A DNA stretch of 64,000 nt, taken from contig JAWNZC010000322.1 of NCBI GenBank assembly GCA_035771165.1, positions 3,619,501 through 3,683,500 of the forward strand, given 5' to 3'. This DNA comes from Paragorgia papillata. Lineage: Eukaryota; Cnidaria; Anthozoa; Scleralcyonacea; Coralliidae. The stretch's first letter is position 1; the number at the start of each line of letters is the position of its first letter. Positions 22,762 to 35,500 of the stretch are shown here, in pieces. The position numbers and the translations under genes are program-made. Under the pieces are notes generated by a model that saw only the letters and a program-made list of their open reading frames with translations, did no database searches and had not been told where the DNA came from.

Positions 22762-24356
22762 CCTTGATTTTTTCCTTTAAATTCCAAATTTGCCAAGTTG
22801 TTAGTCTTAAAAACAGAGCCGTTAAAAACATTGAGTAAATATTGATGTTACTTCCATCCTAAACATGATTTGCCGTTACGTTTTTATCCGCTTAATTATT
22901 TTCCGGGGCTCCGTCACTTCAAGTATAATTCTATCAAAAACGTTTCGATTGAAGCTCTCTCATAGAGAATACAAAGCTATCTACGTGCATGATCTGTATA
23001 ATTCGTAACATAATTATAAACATGTTATTTGTTTCTTTAAAATCTTATTTATTATTAAACACTATCCATATTACTTACATCATTAACATCTTAATTTCTC
23101 CATGCATGCACACTAGTATAGGATATAATTAGTCTTGGCTTATATATAGTAACCATACAAAGTTTGTTGCCGGACCAGCTGTATATATAACCGGGATATC
23201 GATTTGTTTAAAACATAGAGGTAGTAACTTGAAAGAAATATAAAAAAGAATGACAGTGTGAACGTCTATACATGTAGAGAATAAAATCAACAATGAAATA
23301 AAGTTTAACAATCACCTAACTGGCTAACATTTTTATTTACGTGACGTGTAAATATACATCTTTATAGTCATGGAGAAACTCAACTGCACCATATGTCCAA
23401 CCCGGCGTTTCTTGCATGTTCAGTTTAGTGTTTTCACATATTTGTCTCAGTTCTTGTGCACTATCATAGAAAGTTGGTTAATTAAATTGTTTGGATATGC
23501 ATTAATCGCACCGACCTGTTATTGGCGCTTAAATCGACGAGATCTATATACTTCCTTTTCCCCATTAGTTTGAAATGACAAAATTATGTCAATGACAAAA
23601 GTTTTAGTTTAGACTCCTTTCGCTTTAACTTTCGTTTAGAAAGCGAACTGTTTGATTAATGAAAATATTAAACTGATAAAGTAAGATAGAGTGCGGGCGG
23701 CAAAACTTGTGCGAAGAGTCGGATTGTTTACTCTTTTTTGATTAATTATGAATGATTTATTTGCACGAATTTAAATAGATCGGCACGAACATGCATACAA
23801 GAAATGTATCGTCGTTACACAAATTACAGATCATGCATTTTATTTTCTTGGACAAAACAAAAGCCGAATGTTGCTTTATCTCAACGAACAAAAAACAGAA
23901 GCCAGTTGCCAAACCAATTTGTTTACGGTGTTCAACTTTCCGGGGGGGGGGGGATTTGCGTATGTACATACAACTCACGTAACATCTATATCGAACTCTT
24001 GTGTATATCGCTAGAGTTAGTCCATGACGATATGACGTCAAAATTGAAAAGAAAACTCTGCTGTACTTCAAAATTGAACCGTTATTCAAACTCAAAAGGG
24101 CGGCATAAAATACGAGAATGATAACGTCATTTCTCGAGTACGACAGCAGATATCGTAAAACTATTAACATTTCAAAACGTACATAACATTTAAATGACTT
24201 TCATTTAAAAATTATTTATTTCTCGACTGAAGTTCCTCTTTAACCACTTTGTATTTGAAAAGCAGAGAACTTAATTGACCGTAAAGTGCCAACTGCGTTT
24301 GCGTATATACGTCATTGTGCTTATATGCTTATTTCAAAAGTGCATTAACAGCTATA

Positions 24357-24669
24357 CAGTGTGTATAAAAAAAACGAAACCTTAGAAAATGAATTAGTAT
24401 TCTGTTCAAACAACCTATTGTAGTAGTTTGAAAGCTAAAAGCGCTGCGTTATAAATTAATCAGCATTAAGTTAAACAGGAAGAGAAAAAGCTTATAAATA
24501 CTTTCACCATGCATCACTTCAAGTTATCTTAATTTCCCAGGTGTATAAGACCGTGTTTTTTACGCATCCGTGGCTCAGAGGTGTTTAGGGCTTTCAAACT
24601 ACTACAATAGGTTGTTGGAACAGAATACTAATTCATTTTCTAAGAGTTCAGTTTTTTTTATACACACTG
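24357..24669. mobile_element. TA-flanked mariner-like MITE
   Basis: Ends CAGTGTGTATAAAA and TTTTATACACACTG flanked by TA on both sides. The inverted arms run about 75 bp (through TAGTATTCTGTTC... and AACCTATTGTAGTAGTTTG). Confidence 0.8.
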
Positions 24670-26108
24670 TATAGCTTTAAGCTATATATAGCTTTTGGCG
24701 ATCACTTAATCAAAATATTGTAGAAATAAAAAAAGTGCATGGAAATCATGCTTTAAAGGTCTGTTTGCTTCAGTCTTATGTTATGTAACAAATAAGTTTT
24801 AACCCGACTCAGAATGTGTTAAATCTTATATTTACACAGTCGAGTTTCCGAACTCGTCTAACCTATTGTCAAGAACTTGTTCTCTTTCCCGACGACACAG
24901 TCGACACTCTACTTCTTCACATGATCAAGAATTACCATACCGTGGTCAATATTATCTGCCGAAGGCTGAGGCGGATAACATTGACCGACGTCTGGATAAT
25001 TCTTGATCATCATGCTCAACCTCATCCAATAATTATTCGGGCTACTATGGTAGACCGAGTCTTGGTTTTTGTTTTTTTGGGAGGTTCCACAAAATGGCAT
25101 TGCATCATCCCATCAGGCCTTGCGAAACTGTAAGGCATGTTGCGTGCGCGATTTTCGATTTTTCGAGTTTTTTCTTTTCGACAGCTTTGCCTTTGATCGA
25201 GTTGGGTGGAGGTGTTTTCCGACGGCATTGACAAGGTTTGTCCATGCATGAAGACAGAATAGACGAATTTACTGAGACGCGGAAAAAAACGCCGTGTTGA
25301 CATCAGTCCTAGCCACAGTAGATCAAAGAACATATACGTACTGTTTACCTAGTAACGGCTTGCTGCTTAAGCTTGGTTCAACAACTACAAAAGTTTACAA
25401 AACGCAAGTAATAAGCACCGAATAATGCAAAAAATATGTTTAGATATGTCTAGTCATCTACATCTGAGTCGTCTATATCATGTATAGGTGTCGTATTACA
25501 TTAGGAAATGTGTTTCAAAACATGATTTTAAAAATATTTTCTGTTGGTACGATTTATATGAATTCTATATCGGAACCCTCGCTTGAATCTGCCGAATTCA
25601 GCACTGTAAACCCTTTTAAAAAGTGCAGAGTACGTCATTTTCAGCCTTTTGAATTCTATTGAAAATATACAAAAGTTAAGACAAACGATTGAAAATAATT
25701 CAAAAGAAAAATTGAAAAGAAATTGACGTCATTAAAAGGGTCTTTTGGTTTCGTCTACTAAAGTGTTAAGATCGTTTACTTATTCGGCTAAAAAGTAATG
25801 TGAAACTACGTTCAATAATTTCGGCAGTACTTAAACCTTACTATATTTCGACATATATAGAGAAGACCTCGTTCGAATAGTTCGATTTGTGTAATCTTGC
25901 TAGAGTATACGTGCTGTACCGTCGTCGTAAATGTAATACTCGCAAATTAACAATCAGAGTTACCTCTAACTGTACAATCACAGTTTCAGAGCGGTTCTAC
26001 AAACTACATTGCTTAATGATTGCTTCTTTTGAGAGTTTTGTACTTTTTAACAAACACTTAATATGCACACGCTGTTCCGCAGGTTTTCTGGATATGTGAA
26101 GGCTACGC

Positions 26109-26358
26109 CAATTGACCGTACCGAAAAAGATGGCGACTTGTACATTTAACCACAATCCTTTGCGCATAGTAAATATTGTTTCTTGTACAATTATCGGAAG
26201 ATAGGTCTTTAAAAAGATCAACGTTGGTAAGAATGAAGTTCTTGCTTACTTAATCCATGTTAACATGATAAACAATCAACAATGTTTAGTTGTCATTTGA
26301 GGTCGCAAAGCATTGTGGTTAAATATATCGCCGCCATCTTTTTCGGTACGGTCAATTG
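26109..26358. mobile_element. MITE with palindromic CAATTGACCGTACCG ends
   Basis: CAATTGACCGTACCGAAAAA followed by GATGGCG is inverted at the right end. A related partial copy is at 47195-47245 (TTCACCGTGGCAAAAAAGAT). Confidence 0.7.
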
Positions 26359-27292
26359 CAGAAATCAGTATAGCCCGAGTGAACGCCTGAGCAGGCTGCT
26401 TGTTGTTTAATATTCGGCGGAAATGACATAACAGGTGCTGGACATTGAGATTTAACTCTAATAATAATAATAATAATAATAATATATATATATCCATTGA
26501 CCAAACTCGACAATTACAAGCTAAGATATATATATATATATATATAACCAAACACACCAGAGTCCAAGTGAAATTTGAAAGTTAACATTTTGATCATCAC
26601 ACCGAAACCTTTTGTCGCTCGGTGACTATGGCCTTTAAAGATAGAGCCTGCATGTTCTCATGATCCCCAGACAAGTCAGTATCCCGGGTGAAGAACGTGA
26701 CCCGCGACAAGAATATATTGTCCCGTTGCCTATTTTGAAGCCTGTAAGTGTTCACATGACATTTTGAGTTGTCCCGTTCATGACCGGGTAACCTTCCTCA
26801 AGCCGGGACACTAGGTTAACCGAGGCATCTTTCTCTATGTGAATACGTTATCCTGGATCTACGACACTTTTGACATGCGTTTCTAATATGGCGCCGAAGA
26901 GCAAAAAGTAAAAATGGTCTGAATTTATACTCGGGAGGATAACGGCCAACAAAACGATTTGCATTGCTTTACGGAGAATATTCGGGACATTCCTTTGTTT
27001 TGGAAAGCTTGCATCAAATATCCTTATAATTCCCGGCACAAACATAACCGCGGGTTCCCCGGACATGTGAACGGAAAATTATATTTTTCCCGGGACCAAG
27101 TTTCCCCGGGAGTGTGACTTGTCCCGAGTGAAAGAATTCAAACAAAAATAATTCACGCTATTTTGTTCGCCAACTGCGTCCTAGCTTTCGAGCTACGCGT
27201 GAAACCTTATTTTGACAACAAAGTATATTATCGAAAGCAGTATATATATTAGCAGCAGAGTATATTATCTCTAACCAAAAAGATTATTACCA

Positions 27293-27298
27293 TTTATT
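27293..27298 (-). promoter_or_regulatory. Candidate poly(A) signal for the OTUD4-like gene
   Basis: AATAAA on the - strand about 100 bp beyond the TAA at 27397, within AAAAAAATAAATGG. Position and A-rich context fit a cleavage signal. Confidence 0.5.
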
Positions 27299-27396
27299 TT
27301 TTTATCAACGCACACCAAATCAAAACTATTATTATTCAGGTTCTTTTAGAATCGTTTTCTTCAGCATCTGGTGAAAACCCAACTTAAAATGCGACG

Positions 27397-29520
27397 TTAT
27401 TCAGATCCCTTTGAATCAGAACCATAAGGTGATTGGACAGTATACAACTTCGGGCTTTGTTGATTATCATTTCTGTAATATCTGTGTTTTCTGTTGTTGG
27501 GTGGTCGATTGAAATTAGCTTTGTTTGGCGAATATCGCATACTGGGTCGTTGAGAAGAAAATACATTGTAATTTGGATACAGTTGACGGTGACCTGCGGC
27601 AGAAAACATTTGGCCATAGTTCATGTTGTACATTGCTTGCGCCGACATTGGATGTTGGTGGTACTGGGGCGACTGGTGTGGAGATATATTTTGTTTGTAC
27701 CCAGGGCTACCGCTGTTTTCTCTTCGCTCTTCCCCAGGATTCTGTTGGTGTTGGTTCTCGTCTTGTGAAGCAACCTTTTCGAAATGATAAAATCGTTGAC
27801 GAAATCGTTGGTATACGCAGTCATATACATATATACAAATACTCAGAACAATACTATTAGTACAAACATTACATATGGCTGAACTCGTTAGAAATACCGG
27901 TATACACAAAATGACGTACATGCATGTAAGTAGTGTTTACAACATGAGCGGCCGTGTTGTATGGACTACACAATCAGGAGCCGACGGACATTTTATGAAA
28001 TAAATGAATAATAAATTTCTTTGGGATATTGTAATTTTAGTGGTTGTAACTCATTAGCATTTTTGTTGCCCTAATTTGTATGGGGTTTACATGGGTATCA
28101 TTGTGACGTATTTTTGACATTGGATTGGCTGTAGAATGCGACTTATTAATGAATTTCACAAGCTAATTCACTGTATATAGCCGTGCTAATTTGACAATGC
28201 CGTTGACATAGTGTCAAAATATCACCGTTCTAATCCGTCTTGCCTTTTTTAACGCATATTATGAGTTTACAAGAATATTTTTCGCAGTTTGTTTCAACAC
28301 AAATACTATCGACTAAACATCGATTTCTTTTGAGGACACAGACAAACAGCCAGAATTCAGAAACCTGCATAAACCCTCACTAATTGACCACATATTTCTC
28401 ACTAAAACGATAAAACTATCTTTGAAGTAGCGTCTCTGGGCTTGTCTAAATACCAGGACGATTGTTTAATTAACAAATACACCGATCGCGAATCTCAATA
28501 AATATATGCGTGCTTTGTATTGTGGAATACCGGAGGTGAGTAAAACTCGTGTTCTCACTTATACATTGTCGTTTTAAAAATGGATATTTCTTTGTTGTTT
28601 TCAACGATTTATGTGTGTATACAAGTTAGTTGTTTCTTATTACAAATTCCATTTGACCAAAGCAGCCAACGTTTCTATGGTTGTAATACATCCGCTGGCT
28701 TTTCGACCAACTGACTTCATTTAATAAGTCAATAACATTAAGAAGGACTTAATTTTCAAGTATTACGAGTTTGCACCGTCATTCCTTTCTCGACCTTCAT
28801 GGTACATAAAAGCGGTGGCCGAGAATTTTACGCACTTCAAGTATCCCATAATGTACCAAATACGCTCATTTTGCGAGATTCACGTTCCATGTATATCAAA
28901 ACAACTCTCTGAAGATATCAGAACACATACAATGAAAGGTTACCTGCATTGATGGATATTGGCACATGTTTTGCTGGACCATCATTGGTTGATTTTGATA
29001 GGGCTGATGCATTGCTGTGTACATAGGACCAGTAGGTGACATCATTGCTGGATATGCTGGACTAAGAGGTGCACCTCCAGGAAAAGGAACATTGACGCCA
29101 TTATAATACAAATAAAGCTGAAACAAATGGATAAAAAGAAAATGCAGAAAATTGATTTAATGTACAAAACCAGCGTCATCTGTCAACTTCAAAAATACAA
29201 ATATGGCGATAACATCCCAGGGACGCGGTTCTGTTATCTGCATGTAAATGCGCATGCTCTAAAGTGAATACCTCAAAAAGGTTGAGACTTGCAGATTGGT
29301 ATTATATATGTTACACCATATCCAAGACATGAGCTGCGTTGTTTACTATGAGAAGTTTGATCTTCACAAAGTCCATATATAAACTACCCTGCGAGTAGAA
29401 CCCCTTTTGCATCACCCGCGGCAAAAGGAGGGGGCGGTGTCAAAATCGTGTATTTTGATCGATCAAAATAATAACATACCTGAACACCACGGTTATACAA
29501 GTGACGCAGAATATCCATAT
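27397..29520 (-). CDS. OTUD4: C-terminal exons of the OTUD4-like gene
   Basis: 29520-29480 (DMDILRHLYNRGVQ), 29117-28944 (LYLYYNGVNVPFPGGAPL, then a Pro/Met/Gln-rich stretch) and 27774-27397 (125 codons rich in N, Q, P, Y and R, ending GSDSKGSE and TAA). MDILRHLYNRGVQLY aligns with the conserved C-terminal human block NILRFFFNLGVKAY. The acceptor at 27774 follows TTTCGAAAAG and is weak, but it is the only phase-0 choice seen. Confidence 0.88.
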
Positions 29521-32500
29521 CTAAAACGCAACAAAACTTTTGTTGGTCAACACGTCACGTTTTTAAGCAATAGATAAAAAAGAGCAACAGATTTTTATTT
29601 GATAAACAGACGCGAAGACGTACTTAAAAAAACTGATGAATAGAAATGTTCACTTTAATCGATTGTTTTAAAAATACAAACTGTTTTAGCTGAGAAAATT
29701 AATCGAAAGGTTTATGTAAATCAGAACGATTCTCTCACCGATCTACAGATATTAAAGGGCAACTATACGTTTCCAGGTTATTCTATTTTACGTTAAAGTC
29801 GGAAAAGTTCAATATAAAATCGAAGAAATAATTGAAACCAGTCACTCGGTTCCACTTTTATGAACTGTCTAAGTTTGAGTTTTTGCTCCTTTTGGTGAAC
29901 TCGTGTGAACGACGACCGCGTCGAAATAAAGACTGGTACTAGTACCTGTGATGTCATACCGGTAACAAACAACAAGGTGATTTGGTGGGTTTTACCGGTA
30001 TGACGTCAAAGACAATGAAGTACCCATTCTCGTAGAAACGCGGTCATGCTTCATGGGGACCTAAGAAGGCTTCGCTGATAAATTCTTTGCTTTACCTTGA
30101 AATTCATATTTTTTCTTTACCTTTGCTAAGTTAGATGATAACCCTTTTAGAAGAAAATATAACTTCAAAAGGTTTAGTTGACCTTTAAAGAACTTATGAA
30201 ACGAAAATTAAGTTTGTCTTATAAAATAACAATATAACATATTTCGTAGATTTTCGGATCGTTTCCTTGCTTCGTTTTTGAGATATTTCAGTTTGTTGGA
30301 TATGCAAATTTGACTTATAAGATAACTTTACGTCACAGTTTGCATAATGAGTTATCGCAAAGTGTTCCTGATCTTTGTTATTATCGAACAAAAGCACTTG
30401 GCTCAACACACAACAGAGTCTGTGAATTTTAAGTGTTTTTGTTTGACAATAAATATATGTTATTTACCGGCTGGGAGGTCCGTATAGAAAAATATTTGCC
30501 CGAGGTCTTAAAAAAGGCCCGAGGCCGCAGGCCGAGGGACATTTTTGAGACCGAGGGCAAATATTTTTCTATGCGGACCGACCAAAACGGTAAATAACAT
30601 ATTTATTTTTTGGTTGCATAATTAGATAAATTAACATAATTGAATTAAGTTGCGTAATCGAGATGACATTCACGTGATACTCAAAAGTCCAAAGTTTATC
30701 GTTCGACAGTCGTAAACAACTGCCGACATGTAGTCTGGCAAGGAAGCTTGGAACCTTTTTTGTGATAAAAAACATTCAAAACTTGAAGATCTAGTTACGC
30801 AGGGAAGTCAAAATGCAGTCAGTGTTTTTAAAGTTTAGTTGATAAAGATTCTTCGTCGTCCTTCTTCGTCGCTTGCTCGTTTTTGGCTGTTCGCTTGGAA
30901 AGTCGCTTTCAATATTTGGCTGACTGTATGAAAATTGAAAGTGTGTTCTTCGAGTTTGAAGACGAAAATGCTTGTAGTAAGCCATTTGTAATTTCAAGTT
31001 TCAAGGACATGACACGATGAGGTTGGCATGTGGAAAATATTTGACTAAAAGGTAAAGAATTGTAGCGGTTTTGTTGAGTTTTATAGCGGTTGGATAACAG
31101 AAGAAAGACAGTTTAGTGTCAAAAGGTTTCAGCTTTTCCATCTTCTCGTGGTATGACTTTATATATATATATATATATATATACTTCTATATAGTTTCAT
31201 TTAGTGATTCAAAATACTGTGTTCACAAGTTTATGTATGTTTTTCCTACCGTTTTAAACTGTTTTGTTTATAAATATCGCTCGTAAATTTTGCTTTGTCA
31301 CAGTTTTCCCAGCGTTTCTTTTAAAATTCGCTGTTTACACATGAACTTGTCAAAACCATTTGGATAATCAAAATCATATGCATCCCCGTAGTCTCTGTTC
31401 AATATATTTTTTCTGTGGCAAGCGAAATAGTTATGAAAATCGATCAATTTTAATGACAGAATGTAAAAAAATAACTTTTTGGACCGCGGTCCAAGATATC
31501 GTGAAATACCCTTTTCCCAGCGTTTCTTTTAAAATTCGCTGTTTACACATGAAGTTGTCAAAACCATTTGGATAATAAAACTAATTTGCATCCCCATAGC
31601 TCTCTGTTGAATATATTTTTTCTGTCGCAAGCGAAATAGTTATGAAAATCGATCAATTTTAATTATGACAGAATGTAAAAAAATAACTTTTTGGACCGCG
31701 GTCCAAGATATCGTAAAAAACTGCCCGCTCACGTAGCCAATCAAATTGCAGGAAAGCCTAGGATTCCGCCCGCTCACGACTAATATATATGTTATTTACC
31801 GGCTGGGAGGTCCGTATAGAAAAATATTTGCCCGACGTCTTAAAAAAGGCCCGAGGCCGGAGGCCGAGGGACATTTTTGAGACCGAGGGCAAATATTTTT
31901 CTATAGGGACCGACCAAAACGGTAAATAACATATTTATTTTTTGGTTATAATTAGATAAATTAACATAATTGAATTAAGTTGCGTAATCGAGATGACATT
32001 CACGTGATACTCAAAAGTCCAAAGTTTATCGTTCGACAGTCGTAAACAACTGCCGACATGTAGTCTGACAAGGAAGCTTGGAACCTTTTTTGTGATAAAA
32101 AACATTCAAAACTTGAAGATCTAGTTACGCAGGGAAGTCAAAATGCAGTCAGTGTTTTTAAAGTTTAGTTGATAAAGATTCTTCGTCGTTCTTCTTCGTC
32201 GCTTGCTCGTTTTTGGCTGTTCGCTTGGAAAGTCGCTTTCAATATTTGGCTGACTGTATGAAAATTGTAAGTGTGTTCTTCGAGTTTGAAGACGAAAATG
32301 CTTGTAGTAAGCCATTTGTAATTTCAAGTTTCAAGGACATGACACGATGAGGTTGCCATGTGGAAAATATTTGACTAAAAGGTAAATAATTGTTGCGGTT
32401 TTGTTGAGTTTTATAGCGGTTGGATAACAGAAGAAAGACAGTTTATATAGTGTCAAAAGGTTTCAGCTTTTCTATCTTCTCATGGTATGACTTTATATAT

Positions 32501-35500
32501 ATATATACTTCTATATAGTTTCATTTAGTGATTCAAAATACTGTGTTCACAAGTTTATGTATGTTTTTCCTACCGTTTTAAACTGTTTTGTTTATAAATA
32601 TCGCTCGTAAATTTTGCTTTGTCACAGTTTTCCTAGCGTTTCTTTTAAAATTCGCTGTGTACACATGAACTTGTCAAAACCATTTGGGTAATCAAAATCA
32701 TATGCATCCCCGTAGTCTCTGTTCAATATATTTTTTCTGTGGCAAGCGAAATAGTTATGAAAATCGATCAATTTTAATGACAGAATGTAAAAAAATAACT
32801 TTTTGGACCGCGGTCCAAGATATCGTGAAATACCGTTTTCCCAGCGTTTCTTTTAAAATTCGCTGTTTACACATGAAGTCAGGGGCGGCGCGGAGTGTAA
32901 ATTTTTTGGTATTAGTTGTGGTATATAACGTAGGGGGGTATCCACCCCCAGAAAATTTTGAAATCTAGAGGCTCTGAAATGCTATTTCCAGCATTCTACA
33001 GAAGATATTCTTTGAACTAAAAATCAAGCGAGATGAAGATCTAAATGCTAAGCATTTTACGCAGTTCGATGACTTCACGACCAAATTAACGGAAACATCC
33101 ATTGAATTATATCTGTCTGAGACTATGATGTGACTAATAATATTGTAGCGGTACATTCCTTATATTCAAACGGCAAACGGTAAGTCTACTTTAAAGATAT
33201 TTCGTTTTTAAAATTGTGGGATTGTTGGAAATACAAACCAGGCACAACTCAGAAACATAATGGCAATGTATAACAAACTTGTTCACTGTTCTCTTACTTA
33301 GTTTTTAAGTTTACACTTTACAGTTGTGACTCGATAGTAAAGAAAAATGTTTTGAAACATCCCAGCGATGGCCACACGCCTCGCCACCGCAACGTCATCT
33401 TAGCGATACTGATGCGCCGCACGTGTGAATACAGTAGCACAGAATAAAGAACTGAGACAGTATAGCTTGCGTGACGCGCCGACAATACATATGATCAGCG
33501 CAACGTCTGCCTGGTTTTGCGAACGCAGGCGGCCAAGGTATTAGAATCGCAAAACTAATACCTTGTAGGATTGCGTTGTTAGATATACAAATATTCGCAT
33601 CGTTCTTACCTTTGAAGGAGGACTTATACCTTTTTTTGTTAAATATGGATTCAAGAAGGTTTTCCTTTCGTCAGATAAATTCTAGTTACCATATCAAAGC
33701 TTCAAAATTGTTATAAATAATTGCTCTTTGTTTCCATATTATTGAAGTGTTGAACTCCAGTGTTGGGAGCTTTTCCTTGTGAAATAGGCGATACAGCCGA
33801 TACTACATGGATGATTTATATATTGAGATGTTATATATTGTTAATGTAATGAAGTGAAAAGAATTGCAGACTTCTCGCTGCGAAATAAAAGCAGTTTTAA
33901 ATCGAAATAGTAAAGCGTCTGACTTTAAAATATAAATATTGTACCACCTGTGGTGAAATTTAACACCGAAAATCCGTGTTTCTTGTCAAGCCAAGGTATT
34001 AGTTTTGAGATTCTAATACCTTGAGGTCTAAGCCTTTCAAACAGTTGCGCGCATCAGTGAGGACGGTACGGTACTGCGGAATTGAAATCAAACAATCAAA
34101 AACAAAGATGTTGTTTTCTTCCATCCGTCTCTGTTTTTGGAATAATTATATTATTTTACAATTCATTTCAATCTGGAGAAAAAAAGGTATTAGACTAATA
34201 CCTTTAATACCTTAGCGCGCCGCCCCTGCATGAAGTTGTCAAAACCATTTGGATAATAAAACTAATTTGCATCCCCATAGCTCTCTGTTGAATATATTTT
34301 TTCTGTCGCAAGCGAAATAGTTATGAAAATCGATCAATTTTAATTATGACAGAATGTAAAAAAATAACTTTTTGGACCGCGGTCCAAGATATCGTAAAAA
34401 ACTGCCCGCTCACGTAGCCAATCAAATTGCAGGAAAGCCTAGGATTCCGCCCGCTCACGACAAATAAAAAAATAAATATATGTTATTTACCGGCTGGGAG
34501 GTCCGTATAGAAAAATATTTGCCCGAGGTCTTAAAAAAGGCCCGAGGCCACAGGCCGAGGGACATTTTTGAGACCGAGGGCAAATATTTTTCTATACGGA
34601 CCGACGAAAACGGTAAATAACATATTTATTTTTTTGTTACATAATTAGATAAATTAACATAATTGAATTAAGTTGCGTAATCGAGATGACATTCACGTGA
34701 TACTCAAAAGTCCAAAGTTTATCGTTCGACAGTCGTAAACAACTGCCGACATGTAGTCTGACAAGGAAGCTTGGAACCTTTTTTGTGATAAAAAAAACAT
34801 TCAAAACTTGAAGATCTAGTTACGCAGGGAAGTCAAAATGCAGTCAGTGTTTTTAAAGTTTAGTTGATAAAGATTCTTCGTCGCTTGCTCGTTTTTGGCT
34901 GTTCGCTTGGAAAGTCGCTTTCAATATTTGGCTGACTGTATGAAAATTGAAAGTGTGTTCTTCGAGTTTGAAGACGAAAATGCTTGTAGTAAGCCATTTG
35001 TAATTTCAAGTTTCAAGGACATATGACACGATGAGGTTGGCATGTGGAAAATATTTGACTAAAAGGTAATGAATTGTTGCGGTTTTGTTGAGTTTTATAG
35101 CGGTTGGATAACAGAAGAAAGACAGTTTAGTGTCAAAAGGTTTCAGCTTTTCTATCTTCTCGTGGTATGACTTTATATATATATATATATATATATACTT
35201 CTATATAGTTTCATTTAGTGATTCAAAATACTGTGTTCACAAGTTTATGTATGTTTTTCCTACCGTTTTAAACTGTTTTGTTTATAAATATCGCTCGTAA
35301 ATTTTGCTTTGTCACAGTTTTCCTAGCGTTTCTTTTAAAATTCGCTGTGTACACATGAACTTGTCAAAACCATTTGGGTAATCAAAATCATATGCATCCC
35401 CGTAGTCTCTGTTCAATATATTTTTTCTGTGGCAAGCGAAATAGTTATGAAAATCGATCAATTTTAATGACAGAATGTAAAAAAATAACTTTTTGGACCG

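Larger units (their letters stand above)
22762..27292. other. Intergenic repeats between the 204-aa ORF and the OTUD4-like gene
   Basis: No gene supported. Holds a G-run (23941-23951), the mariner-like MITE at 24357-24669, a hairpin at 24922-25010, the MITE at 26109-26358, an (ATT)n run near 26460, (TA)n near 26525, and a GC-rich stretch 26640-27125 with opposed CCCGGG-containing ends (GACAAGTCAGTATCCCGGG against CCCCGGGAGTGTGACTTGTC). Confidence 0.5.

Noticed and set aside
23757..24170. 137-codon - strand ORF
   Set aside because: Hydrophobic, atypical composition, overlaps a poly-G run, no motif and no splice context.
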